Source: JABFSM01 sp052389555 (GTDB lineage: Bacteria > Gemmatimonadota > Gemmatimonadetes > Gemmatimonadales > GWC2-71-9). Taken from it: DNA of 22,935 nt. Below, one piece after another: positions 14,673-22,600 of this stretch. Made by a program: the position numbers and the translations under genes. Each line of letters begins with the position of its first letter. Position 1 is the first letter of the stretch. Under the pieces are notes generated by a model. That model saw nothing but the letters and a program-made list of their open reading frames with translations. It was not told the origin of the DNA and ran no database searches. The DNA lies in the NCBI GenBank assembly GCA_052389555.1, contig JBQTHV010000042.1, positions 1-22,935 on the forward strand. Direction: 5' to 3'.

Positions 14673-16031
14673 CAGTACCCACTCTTTGAAGGCCCCGACC
14701 AGCAGCCACGCGTTCAGGCCCATGATCACCACCGCCACCGTCCACGCCACTGACCGCAGCACTCGCCCGTTCACGAACCGGCCCATCTTCGCCTTCTCGC
14801 TGGTGAACTGCACCAGCGGGACCACCGCGAAGGAGAGTTGCAGGCTCAGGATTACCTGGCTCAGGATCAAGAGCGAGCCGACCCCCTTCGAGCCGTACAT
14901 CGCCGTTACGATGACCGCCGGGATGATCGCGATGAGCCGGGTGATGAGCCGCCGAAGCCACGCGGGGAGGCGAATGTTCAGGAACCCTTCCATCACGATT
15001 TGTCCCGCGAGCGTTCCGGTGATGGTGGAGTTCTGTCCGGAAGCCAGCAGGGCCACCGCGAACAGCACACTCGCGGCGGTGGTGCCGAGCAGTGGCGCGA
15101 GCAGGTAGAAGGCGTCCCCGATGTCGGCCACGTCGCGGTGGCCGGTCGGATGGAAGGTCGCCGCCGCCAGGATCAGGATCGCGCCGTTGATGAGGAACGC
15201 GAACAACAGCGCCACTGTGGAATCGAACGTCGCAAAGCGGATTGCTTCCCGCTTCGAGGCCGGATCGGGGAGCACGTGCCGGGTCTGCACGATCGAGCTG
15301 TGCAGATAGAGGTTGTGGGGCATCACGGTCGCGCCCAGGATACCGATCGCGATGTAGAGCATCGCCGGATTGGTCACGATCTCACCGCTCGGCACGAGCC
15401 CTGACGCAATCGCCGCAATCTCGGGTTTGGCCAGAGCTAGCTCGATGGCGAAGCACACCCCGATTGTCGCGATCAGCGCGATCACGAATGCCTCGAGGTA
15501 GCGGAAGCCGCGGTGTTGAAGCAGGAGAATCAGGAGCACATCCAGCGCGGTCAGGCACACGCCCCAAATGAGCGGAATCCCGAACAGCAGGTTGAGCGCG
15601 ATGGCCGCGCCGAGTACCTCCGCCAGGTCGCAAGCGGCAATGGCGATTTCGCAGAGGACCCAGAGCCCGAAGCTCACCGGCCTTGAATAGTGGTCCCGGC
15701 ATGCCTGGGCCAGATCGCGTCCGGTCACCACGCCGAGCCTTACCGCGAGCGATTGCAGCAGAATGGCCATCAAGTTGGAGAGCAGGATGACGCTGAGCAG
15801 GGTGTACCCGAAGCGAGCCCCGCCGGCGAGATCGGTGGCCCAGTTCCCCGGGTCCATGTAACCCACCGCCACCATGTACCCGGGACCCGCGAACGCCAGC
15901 ACTTTGCGCCAGAATCCGACTCCGGTCGGGACCCGAACCGACTGGTAGGACTCGGGGAGGGAAGGGCGCACCCGGGGATGCCGCCACCCGGTGAGGACTC
16001 CATCCATCGGCTCGACCGGTGCCGCGCTCAC
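14670..16031 (-). CDS. mntH: NRAMP-type Mn2+/Fe2+ transporter
   Basis: The 453-residue protein has about 11 membrane helices and both NRAMP signatures. The first is GYMDPGNWATD on helix 1 (Asp60, Asn63); the second is MPHNLYLHSS on helix 6 (Met237, His239). These supply the metal-binding aspartate, asparagine and methionine, so it should import divalent Mn (or Fe) with protons across the inner membrane. GTG 16031-16029 overlaps the mntR stop as GTGA, so it is translationally coupled and co-regulated with the repressor. An N-terminal extension of about 40 residues precedes the first helix. The stop codon TGA is the first triplet of the GTGAGAG heptamer array. Confidence 0.95.
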   Translation of the reverse strand: MSAAPVEPMDGVLTGWRHPRVRPSLPESYQSVRVPTGVGFWRKVLAFAGPGYMVAVGYMDPGNWATDLAGGARFGYTLLSVILLSNLMAILLQSLAVRLGVVTGRDLAQACRDHYSRPVSFGLWVLCEIAIAACDLAEVLGAAIALNLLFGIPLIWGVCLTALDVLLILLLQHRGFRYLEAFVIALIATIGVCFAIELALAKPEIAAIASGLVPSGEIVTNPAMLYIAIGILGATVMPHNLYLHSSIVQTRHVLPDPASKREAIRFATFDSTVALLFAFLINGAILILAAATFHPTGHRDVADIGDAFYLLAPLLGTTAASVLFAVALLASGQNSTITGTLAGQIVMEGFLNIRLPAWLRRLITRLIAIIPAVIVTAMYGSKGVGSLLILSQVILSLQLSFAVVPLVQFTSEKAKMGRFVNGRVLRSVAWTVAVVIMGLNAWLLVGAFKEWVL

Positions 16032-16705
16032 CGGGATACCCTGCTCACGAGAATCTGCTGGGCCAGCTCCTCACCAATCACCTGTTCTGCTGCGCCCACC
16101 TGGACCACCACCGGTCCGCTGAAGGGATGGTGCTCGGTAATGCTCACCCGGCTTCCGGGAACTAACCCGCGGTGCTCCAGATAGCGGAGCCGATCGCCCT
16201 GGCTGGTATCGACGCGGCGGATTTCCACGGTTTCTCCGGCCGGCACCTCGGCGAGCGGGGTGTAGCTGGCTTCCTCCATGGTCCCGTCGGGGGCGGGAAT
16301 CGGATCACCGTGCGGATCGACGCTCGGGTTTCCGAGCGCCTGTGCCATCCGCTCAACCAGGAAATCGGAGACCGCATGCTCGAGTCGCTCCGCCTCGTCG
16401 TGCACGGTGTCCCAGGCGTAGCCGAGATGGGCCACGAGATAGGCCTCGATGAGTCGGTGCCGACGCACCATGCGCAGGGCCGCGTGGCGGCCCTCCTCGG
16501 TGAGCACCACGCCGCGATAAGGCACGTGCTCCAGGAGCCCCTGATCGGAGAGCCGCTTGATCATGCCGCTCACCGATGCCGGCGAGAGCCCCAGCCGTTC
16601 GGCAATGTCGGTGGTCGAGGCCGGCTGGTCTCCCCGACCACCGGGGGCGAGGCGATAAATCGCCTTGAGGTAGTCCTCGACGGAGCGGGTTAGGGATTCG
16701 GACAT
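16028..16705 (-). CDS. mntR: DtxR/MntR-family metal-dependent repressor, Mn type
   Basis: The 225-residue regulator has an N-terminal winged helix (TTDIAERLGLSPASVSGMIK, 31-50), a dimerisation domain and a C-terminal FeoA/SH3-like domain (from about 148). Metal-site residues match MntR: Asp11 (EDYLKAIY) where iron-type DtxR has Met, His83, and EAERLEH with Glu106, Glu109 and His110, with Glu in place of the DtxR cysteine. It should bind DNA when loaded with Mn2+. The residue matching MntR Glu11 is Lys, as in other FeoA-domain members. ATG 16705 has no SD: the heptamer array starts four bases upstream, while a good SD and promoter lie beyond that array. A self-regulating role on its own operon is inferred from the box at 16891. 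Confidence 0.92.
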   Translation of the reverse strand: MSESLTRSVEDYLKAIYRLAPGGRGDQPASTTDIAERLGLSPASVSGMIKRLSDQGLLEHVPYRGVVLTEEGRHAALRMVRRHRLIEAYLVAHLGYAWDTVHDEAERLEHAVSDFLVERMAQALGNPSVDPHGDPIPAPDGTMEEASYTPLAEVPAGETVEIRRVDTSQGDRLRYLEHRGLVPGSRVSITEHHPFSGPVVVQVGAAEQVIGEELAQQILVSRVSR

Positions 16706-16709
16706 GGCT

Positions 16710-16793
16710 GGCTATCGGCTATTGGCTATTGGCTATTGGCTATTGGCTATTGGCTATTGGCTATTGGCTGTTCGCTATTCGCTATTCGCTATT
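16710..16793. repeat. GGCTATT/CGCTATT heptamer array in the mntR leader (12 units)
   Basis: Twelve contiguous 7-bp units on plus: GGCTATC, GGCTATT x7, GGCTGTT, CGCTATT x3. The array fills the mRNA leader between the promoter/SD region and the mntR ATG, so nothing resembling an SD precedes that start codon. There is no inverted partner. The gradient from GGCTATT to CGCTATT shows that units diverge and re-amplify as blocks. Confidence 0.92.
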
Positions 16794-16800
16794 CGCTTGG

Positions 16801-16830
16801 TTATTCGGCCCTCGGCGCTCGGCGGGGCAT
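16801..16830 (-). CDS. Possible nine-residue leader peptide upstream of mntR
   Basis: On the minus strand, ATG 16830-16828 is preceded by a purine-rich tract including AGGAGG and AGGGG (four-base spacer) and opens a short frame, MPRRAPRAE, ending at TAA 16803-16801. It has a far better ribosome-binding site than mntR itself. It could be a true leader peptide allowing re-initiation, or the remnant of an original start displaced by repeat growth. No homologue can be judged at this size. Confidence 0.3.
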   Translation of the reverse strand: MPRRAPRAE

Positions 16831-16881
16831 TGATCCCCTCTTCTCCTCCTGTCCCCCGACCGAAAACCGTCCACCTTATCG

Positions 16882-16917
16882 GAGGTCAAATTTAGGTTTG
16901 CCTAAACTTTTTGTCAA
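16882..16917 (-). promoter_or_regulatory. mntR operon promoter with palindromic MntR/DtxR-type box
   Basis: On the minus strand TTGACA (plus 16912-16917) is followed after exactly 17 bases by TAAATT (plus 16889-16894), a good housekeeping promoter. Between and overlapping the hexamers lies the palindrome TTTAGG-TTTG-CCTAAA (16891-16906), with imperfect AAA/TTT flanks. This is the form of DtxR/MntR-family operators. Bound repressor would block polymerase, giving Mn-dependent autorepression of mntR-mntH and downstream genes. Confidence 0.85.
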
Positions 16918-16918
16918 T

Positions 16919-16939
16919 ACTGCCAAAAAATTCGGCAGT
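16919..16939. other. Inverted repeat just upstream of the mntR promoter
   Basis: ACTGCC (16919-16924) and GGCAGT (16934-16939) are perfect 6-bp arms around an A/T-rich nine-base centre, two bases upstream of the -35. It could be a second regulator site. The remaining stretch to 17050 shows no gene or further structure. Confidence 0.4.
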
Positions 16940-17050
16940 GCATATACTTACAGCACCGGATGGCCCGGCAAGCGCGCCTGGGGTGGTGGGGGACTACGAG
17001 CGAATGGCGACTAGCGAGCTGCGAAAAGCGGGGTCAAATAGCGCGCGGGC

Positions 17051-17743
17051 CTACCGAACCAATTCCAGAAGCGGCGTCAGGATCCGTTGAGTTATCCCCC
17101 AGAGAGCACCGATGTCGAGGTGATAGGCGGGCGCGCGGGCCAGGGTCCCGTAGCGGGGATATTCGATCGTGCCACGCACGCCCGGGCGGAAGAAGGACTC
17201 CAGCGGAACCCAGTGGGCGGCCGCGACCTCCCGGTTGGGCGTGAGGGGTTGCGGGTTAGGAATCGCGAACACGAACGGACGGATGCTGAGCGAGGGAAGG
17301 ATCGGTGTGCGAGTGGCGAGGTCGTCGAGCTGGCCGATCGGAGCGACCCCGCTCAGATCGAGCCCGACTTCCTCACGGGCTTCCCGGCGGGCGGTTTCGA
17401 GCAAGTCGAGTTCGCCGGGGGCCGCGCGCCCCCCCGGGAAGGCCAGATGTCCCGACCATACGTCACCCTCCCGCTCGGCGCGCCGGATGAGGAGTACCGG
17501 ATCGGGACGCGCGGCCAGCACCACGGCGACCGCCGCCCAGGGACGCGAGGCCGCATCGGGCACGCGCCGCGGCGGCGTTACTGCCAGCCAGTCCCTGAGC
17601 CTGGCCAGATACCCTTCCGGGAGGGCGGCCGGGCCGGTCCCAGGGAAGGCGCTCGGTCCGGCTTGCGGGTTAGGAATCGGTGTTCGGATAGGCGGCCGGC
17701 CGGTTGGCCGACAAGCCCGCTCCCCACCGGCACGCCTCGACAT
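17051..17743 (-). CDS. Nudix hydrolase, CoA pyrophosphatase (NUDT7/UPF0035) type
   Basis: The 230-residue frame contains the Nudix box from GG(R)AAPGELD to REAREEVGLD, matching G-x5-E-x7-REUxEExGU, preceded by SGHLAFPGGR. This wording is typical of CoA pyrophosphatases, which cut CoA derivatives to phosphopantetheine and 3',5'-ADP; a different Nudix substrate remains possible. Upstream LLIRRAEREGDVW fits the fold's second strand. ATG 17743 overlaps the end of the cysteine-repeat gene by 74 bases. The first ~45 residues are Pro/Arg-rich and not conserved-looking, so the real start could be internal (GTG-type). Two CGGGTTAGG copies fall in the gene and are read as PNP in both places. A cytosolic enzyme. 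Confidence 0.85.
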   Translation of the reverse strand: MSRRAGGERACRPTGRPPIRTPIPNPQAGPSAFPGTGPAALPEGYLARLRDWLAVTPPRRVPDAASRPWAAVAVVLAARPDPVLLIRRAEREGDVWSGHLAFPGGRAAPGELDLLETARREAREEVGLDLSGVAPIGQLDDLATRTPILPSLSIRPFVFAIPNPQPLTPNREVAAAHWVPLESFFRPGVRGTIEYPRYGTLARAPAYHLDIGALWGITQRILTPLLELVR

Positions 17744-18977
17744 GCGCCGGGACGGCCCGCCCGCAGGCTTCGGCCCGGCGCTCCATCGCGGGGAACAGCA
17801 CCGCCGCCTCTTCGCCCACCGCTACATAACACGCGGTCGCAATGTCCTCGGCGCTCAGCGGCCGGCAGTAGTTCAAGCCGTCATCGATGTTGGCGGTCAC
17901 GTCCACGAAGTTCTTGACCAGGCCGACGAAACAAAAAGGCCGGTACCGAGGATGGCCCAGCAGGCATTCTTCGGTGCCGCGAACCGGGTCGCGGACCACG
18001 ACGCCGCTCACATAGGTGCCGATTCCCTGGTAGCACCACCGCCGCCACTGCTCGGGTGCGCGGTCACAGTGCCGGGCGATCTTCTCGAAATCGAGGCCGG
18101 TGTACTCCGCAATCAGCCCGGCCTGCATCATGTAGCAGGATCGCTGGTAGCGGTGCCCCAGCGCCGAGCAGGGATACAGCGGGTCCTTGGGGTCGCGCAC
18201 CTTGAACGGGGGGAAGGAGTCGGCCCTGGTCCCATGCCCCCCGTGATGCGCGGCTTCGCCCGGTTCGCCCTGTGCCGCCGGATGGTGCGATTGCCCCCGC
18301 CCACCCACGATGAACTCCATGAACGCTCCGCCATAGCACGATTCGGCATCCCAAGCGCTTGCCAGCAGGTCGCAGCCGGCCAGCGCGCGCGGGAGATTCA
18401 TCGTGTAGTTCTGGACCAGCCCATGGCCGATCCCGTGGACGCACTGGAACCGGAGCCAGGTATTCCGATTGATCCCCGGATTGTTGCAGAGACCGGCCAG
18501 GCTCGCGCTGTCGGTCCCCTGCTTCGCGAAAAAGGCCTGGACCACGCCATGATAGCAGCCCGATTGGAACTGCTCGTTGCACTGGGAATAGACGGCGCCA
18601 ATATCTTCGCCCGGCTCCCACGCGTTGATGCCGATGACGTGGGCAAAGTCATGCCCGAACCGCTGCACGTAAGGGTCCTGTTTCGCAATCAAAGAGAGGG
18701 TACCCATCGCGAGGCGGACCCGACCCCGCTCCACCAGATCGAGCAGAAACTCCTCGTAGCACTGCCGCTGGCTCGTCTTCCAAAGCAACCGGCAGCGATT
18801 CATCGCGATGCGGGCGGCGGCGACCGAATCGGTGGGGGCACTCAGTTGGCGCAGCGTCTCCGGGAGAGTTGGCCGCGGCAGTCCGGGGAAAGCGGCGCCC
18901 TGTAGCCGAAACGCCACACCCGCGCCGAGGACGGCCGCGACCACCACGAAAACCGCCAAGCCGATCTTGCGCAGCAT
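17670..18977 (-). CDS. Membrane-anchored cysteine-repeat protein (34-residue double-Cys helical repeats)
   Basis: The 435-residue protein has an N-terminal membrane anchor or signal (MLRKIGLAVFVVVAAVLGAG). It then has 18 cysteines in nine pairs, typically C-x10-C followed by an aromatic residue. The second cysteines fall at 73, 141, 179, 214, 281, 315, 349, 383 and 416, with spacings near 34 or twice 34. Each pair is followed by a glycine-bearing helix (CYHGVVQAFF, CVHGIGHGLV, CYQGIGTYVS, CFVGLVKNFV). A His-rich insert (HH at 231 and 244, H248) replaces one repeat. This suggests a periplasmic disulfide-stapled alpha-solenoid, comparable in principle to Sel1/Hcp proteins, but I know no named family. 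The stop TAA lies within a CGGGTTAGG copy. ATG 18977 sits directly downstream of a TATAAT. Confidence 0.8.
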   Translation of the reverse strand: MLRKIGLAVFVVVAAVLGAGVAFRLQGAAFPGLPRPTLPETLRQLSAPTDSVAAARIAMNRCRLLWKTSQRQCYEEFLLDLVERGRVRLAMGTLSLIAKQDPYVQRFGHDFAHVIGINAWEPGEDIGAVYSQCNEQFQSGCYHGVVQAFFAKQGTDSASLAGLCNNPGINRNTWLRFQCVHGIGHGLVQNYTMNLPRALAGCDLLASAWDAESCYGGAFMEFIVGGRGQSHHPAAQGEPGEAAHHGGHGTRADSFPPFKVRDPKDPLYPCSALGHRYQRSCYMMQAGLIAEYTGLDFEKIARHCDRAPEQWRRWCYQGIGTYVSGVVVRDPVRGTEECLLGHPRYRPFCFVGLVKNFVDVTANIDDGLNYCRPLSAEDIATACYVAVGEEAAVLFPAMERRAEACGRAVPAHVEACRWGAGLSANRPAAYPNTDS

Positions 18978-18990
18978 GGGTAGTATTATA
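18978..18990 (-). promoter_or_regulatory. -10 element placed for a leaderless transcript of the cysteine-repeat gene
   Basis: On the minus strand a perfect TATAAT (plus 18985-18990) is followed by ACTACCC and then the ATG at 18977. Transcription starting the usual seven to eight bases after the -10 would begin at the A of the ATG, so no SD would be needed. No good -35 is visible. Confidence 0.55.
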
Positions 18991-19080
18991 CCCAGTCCCC
19001 AGGTTCGGAGATTCACTCTGCGGACTTCACATCCGACGCTGGTCGCCGCAAGCAAAGCCATCGCGACGCAACGCAACGCG

Positions 19081-19578
19081 ATGGTGGAGCGGTGGGCCCT
19101 GTGGCTGGGTGACCGATTGACAGCCACCAGCGCGATCCCCGCCGAGCTCGTACGGCGCGAGCTATCGCTCCTCATTGACGTGTTCGCGACCATGGTGGGC
19201 CCGCTCAGGCGGGAAACCAAGGCGATCTGGAGTCGCGCCGCCGAGCAGTATGGCCGCCACGCCGCGATCCGGGGACTCGCCGCCGGCGAGGTGGTCGAGG
19301 AGATGCAGTATCTTCGCGAGCTCCTGATTCGGTATCTCGCCCCGGCCATCGCCGCGCTCCGTCCCCGCCAGGGCATGGCGTTGTTGCTGCGGCTGAATCG
19401 GCTGGTGGATCGCGGCGTGGCGATGGCGGTGGTGGGATATACCGACGAGATCGCCGCCGCTCTGGTCTCCGCTGCCGACGACGGTGCCGGCCGCCGCACC
19501 CCTGATCCCGCCGAGCTGACCGAGGCGCTCGAGGCGCTTCGGAGCGAGCTCCAACAAACCCTCTCGGTTTCCGCGTAA
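19081..19578 (+). CDS. RsbRD-N-terminal-like sensory domain protein
   Basis: The 165-residue product is all-helical. Its pattern resembles the RsbRD N-terminal domain of stressosome or kinase proteins: ELSLLIDVFATMVGPL, then a W-bearing helix, AGEVVEEMQYLRELLIRYLAP and RLVDRGVAMAVVGYTDEI. It is a stand-alone domain, without the STAS or kinase part such domains usually precede. The frame stays open upstream to 18808, but that part is antisense to the cysteine-repeat gene. The ATG at 18976 coincides with that gene's own start, so ATG 19081 is preferred although it lacks an SD. It is divergent from the cysteine-repeat gene. Function is probably signalling or binding. Confidence 0.65.
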   Translation: MVERWALWLGDRLTATSAIPAELVRRELSLLIDVFATMVGPLRRETKAIWSRAAEQYGRHAAIRGLAAGEVVEEMQYLRELLIRYLAPAIAALRPRQGMALLLRLNRLVDRGVAMAVVGYTDEIAAALVSAADDGAGRRTPDPAELTEALEALRSELQQTLSVSA

Positions 19579-19615
19579 TTCGGCTCCAGCCCGCGCAATC
19601 CGGGTTAGGCCCCCC

Positions 19616-19643
19616 GCGGCTCCATTCGGCAGGATGGAGCCGC
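19616..19643 (+). promoter_or_regulatory. 10-bp hairpin sequestering the SD of the methyltransferase gene
   Basis: GCGGCTCCAT (19616-19625) and ATGGAGCCGC (19634-19643) are perfectly complementary around an 8-base loop. The only SD-like sequence (GGAG, 19636-19639) lies in the 3' arm, and the hairpin ends one base before the ATG at 19645. It would block ribosome binding when folded, or it could be a dyad operator at DNA level. Confidence 0.7.
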
Positions 19644-19644
19644 A

Positions 19645-22600
19645 ATGTTGTGGGAAACCCTCCGGGGGATCGCGCGGTTCGAAGATCTCCCCCGTTTGAT
19701 CGGCGCGCTCGGGTTCACGCCCGACTGGCGCGAGCTGCCGGATCGCTGTTTGGGTCCGGCGAAGGCGGTCATCGTCGGACGGCAGGGCGAGTTCGGGTGG
19801 TACGCGGTGGCCAGCGGGGAACCGGCCATCGTGGTCCGGGCCGCTCGCACCCTGGCCGCCCGCGGGCTTCCAGCGGCGGTGCTGGGACTCGAGCCGTCGG
19901 TCCGCCGGCTCCACCTCGCCACCGGTGATGCGCCCCTTCTCGTCCTGGACCTCGATGCACCGCGCCCGCTGGACCGGGCGCGGCTCGAGCGCTGCGTCGC
20001 GCGGCCCGGCGAGCTCGCGTGGGCCACCGGGTTCCGGATCGGCGAGGCCCTCGCCACGCGCGGAGTCGATGACCGGTTCTTCGCGAAGTTTCGCCAGACG
20101 CTGGGGACCCTCATCGCCGCGCTGCCCGGCCGGATCCCCCCGGCGGACCGCCACGCGTTGGGCCTCCTCTGCCTAACCCGCATTCTCTTTCTCTACTTCA
20201 TCGAGGCCAAGGGCTGGCTGGGCGGGCGGCCGCGCTTTCTCCGCGAGGCCGTGGATCGTTGTCTCGGAGCGCGTCGTTCGCTCCACCGGGACCTCCTCGA
20301 TCCGCTGTTCTTCGGCACCCTCAACCGGCCCTACGAGGCGCGCAGCCGGCTGGCCCGGCACTTCGGTCCCCTCCCGTTCCTCAACGGCGGCCTGTTCGAG
20401 CCCCATCCGCTGGAGCGTCGTTGGCGGGTGACCTTGCCCACCCCGGTCCTGCGCGACGCGTTCGATGAATTGTTCGAGCGATTCCACTTCACCCTGAGCG
20501 AATCCTCCGGCGATGCCATCGCGCCCAACATGCTGGGCCGGGTGTTCGAAGGGGTGATGGCGCCGGGCGAACGGCACGCCACCGGGAGCTACTACACCCC
20601 GGCGGCGCTGGTGGAGGCGGTGCTGCGCGAGGCGCTGGCCGCGTGGCTGGCCCGGCGGCTTCGGATCCCGGACGCCCAGGCCGAGCGCCGGATCGCAGAG
20701 CCCGATAGCCTAACCCGCAGCGCATTCCGCGGCCTGCGCCTCCTCGATCCCGCGGCGGGGAGCGGCGCCTTCCTGCTCGGCGCGCTCCGCCTGCTGGCCG
20801 GACCCGAGCGGGGTAGGGTCCGCCCGGCCCGGCTCCGGACCGTGCTCACCACCTCGGTGTACGGGGTGGACCTCAACCCAGCCGCAGTGCGCCTCGCCGA
20901 GCTCCGCCTCTGGCTCGAGGTGGCGGCCGCCGAGGGGGGCGATCCGGCCGACATCGCGCCGCTCCCCAACCTCGACGCGCTCATCCGCCAGGGCGACAGC
21001 CTGATGGATCCGGTCCGCGGGATTCCGCTCCCCTCGCCCCCGCTCGATCTCGCCGCCGAGCTGACCGCGGTTCGGGGCGCGCTGGTACTGGCCGCGGGCC
21101 CGGAGAAAGCCGCGCTGGTACGGCGCCATGCGCGCCTCGAGCGTCGGGTCGCGGAGACCGCGCTGGAGGAGGTCTCCGCCCGGCTGGAAGGGGAGATTGC
21201 CGAGCTGGTCACCGCGGGCCGGAGTCCCACCTTGTTCGGGGAACGCCGGGGCCTCGGCCGGGAAGAGCGGGTTAGGCTCGCCGAGCTCCGCCGGCGGCGC
21301 GGGCGGGTGCGCGAGCAGCTCCGCGCGATCCGGCGCACCGGGGCGGTTCCCTGGTTCCACTATCCGGTGCAGTTCGCGGATGTGTTCGCCCGGGCGGGAG
21401 GCGGGTTCGATCTCATTGTTGGGAACCCGCCCTGGATTCGGGCCGAAGCGCTGCCACCGGCAGGCCGCCGCTATCTCGCCGAGCGCTACCGCTTCTTCCG
21501 AGCCTCGGCCGGCGAATCCCGCGGCTACGGGCACCTCCCCGACCTCGCGGTTGCGTTCCTGGAACGGGCCCTGGAGCTGGCCGCCCCCGACGGGGTCATC
21601 GCATTCCTGGTTCCGGCCAAGCTCGCCACCACCGGATACGCCACGACGCTGCGGGCCGAGCTCGCTCGCACCACCACCGTCATGATCGCGGCGGACCTGC
21701 GCGACGATCCCCGCTCGGCATTCGACGGGACGGTCTATCCGATGGCGCTGGTGCTGGGGCGCGGCGCCGCCCCGCCGGGGCACCGGGTCAGGCTTGGACT
21801 CAGCGGGCCGGGTGGCGCGGTGCCGCAGCGCGAGCTCGGCGCTGCGCCCTGGGTGTTGGTGGAGGATACCGTCCGCACGATCCTAACCCGGCTCCGGATG
21901 GAGTTCCCCTTCCTTGGCGACCGCTTCTCGTGCCAGCTCGGCGTCAAGACCGGGTTGAACCGCGCGTTTCTGGATCCCCCGCCGAGCGTCGAGCCCGAGC
22001 TGGTCCGCTTCGCGATTCGGGGACGGGATCTCGAGCCCTTCCGGGTTAGGCCGCGCCGCCGCCTGCTCTGGCCCTGTACCCCGGACGGCCGGGTGCTCGG
22101 CGAGCTTCCGCCGGGCGCCGCGAGCCATCTGGCGCCGTTCCACCCGGACCTGCGCCGCCGGAGCGATGGCCGCGCGGCGGCGACCCGACCCTGGGCGCTG
22201 TTCCGCACCCGGGCAGCGGCGTCGCCCCATCGGGTGATCTGGGCCGACGTCGCGCGCCGTCTCACCGCGGTGCCCCTCACGGGAACCGAGCATCGGAAGC
22301 TGATCCCGCTCAATACCTGTTACGTCATCGCGGTACCCGACGAGGCGACGGCCTTCCGCCTGTCGGCATGGCTCAACTGCTCCTGGTGCCGGGCCCTCGC
22401 GGCCGTGACCGCCGATCCCGCCTCCGGGGGGTTCCGCCGCTTCAACGCGCGGGTCGTCGCCGCGCTCCCCTGCCCTCCCGCCGTCCTGGGCGACACCGCG
22501 CTGTTCGAGCTGGGGCGCGCCGGGGTGGGGGACTCGCTCGCGCAATCGGACCTCGATGAGCGCGCCGCCGTTCTCCTTTCGCTCTCGCCCGACGAACGCC

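Noticed and set aside
17169..18905. 578-codon plus-strand open frame opposite the Nudix and cysteine-repeat genes
   Set aside because: The minus strand encodes a clear Nudix box and a periodic Cys repeat; the plus frame is Arg/Pro/Gly-rich noise.
18978..19598. N-terminal extension of the cysteine-repeat frame upstream of ATG 18977
   Set aside because: It is antisense to the RsbRD-like gene, lacks the repeat, and would bury the membrane anchor inside the protein. A -10 element sits right before 18977.
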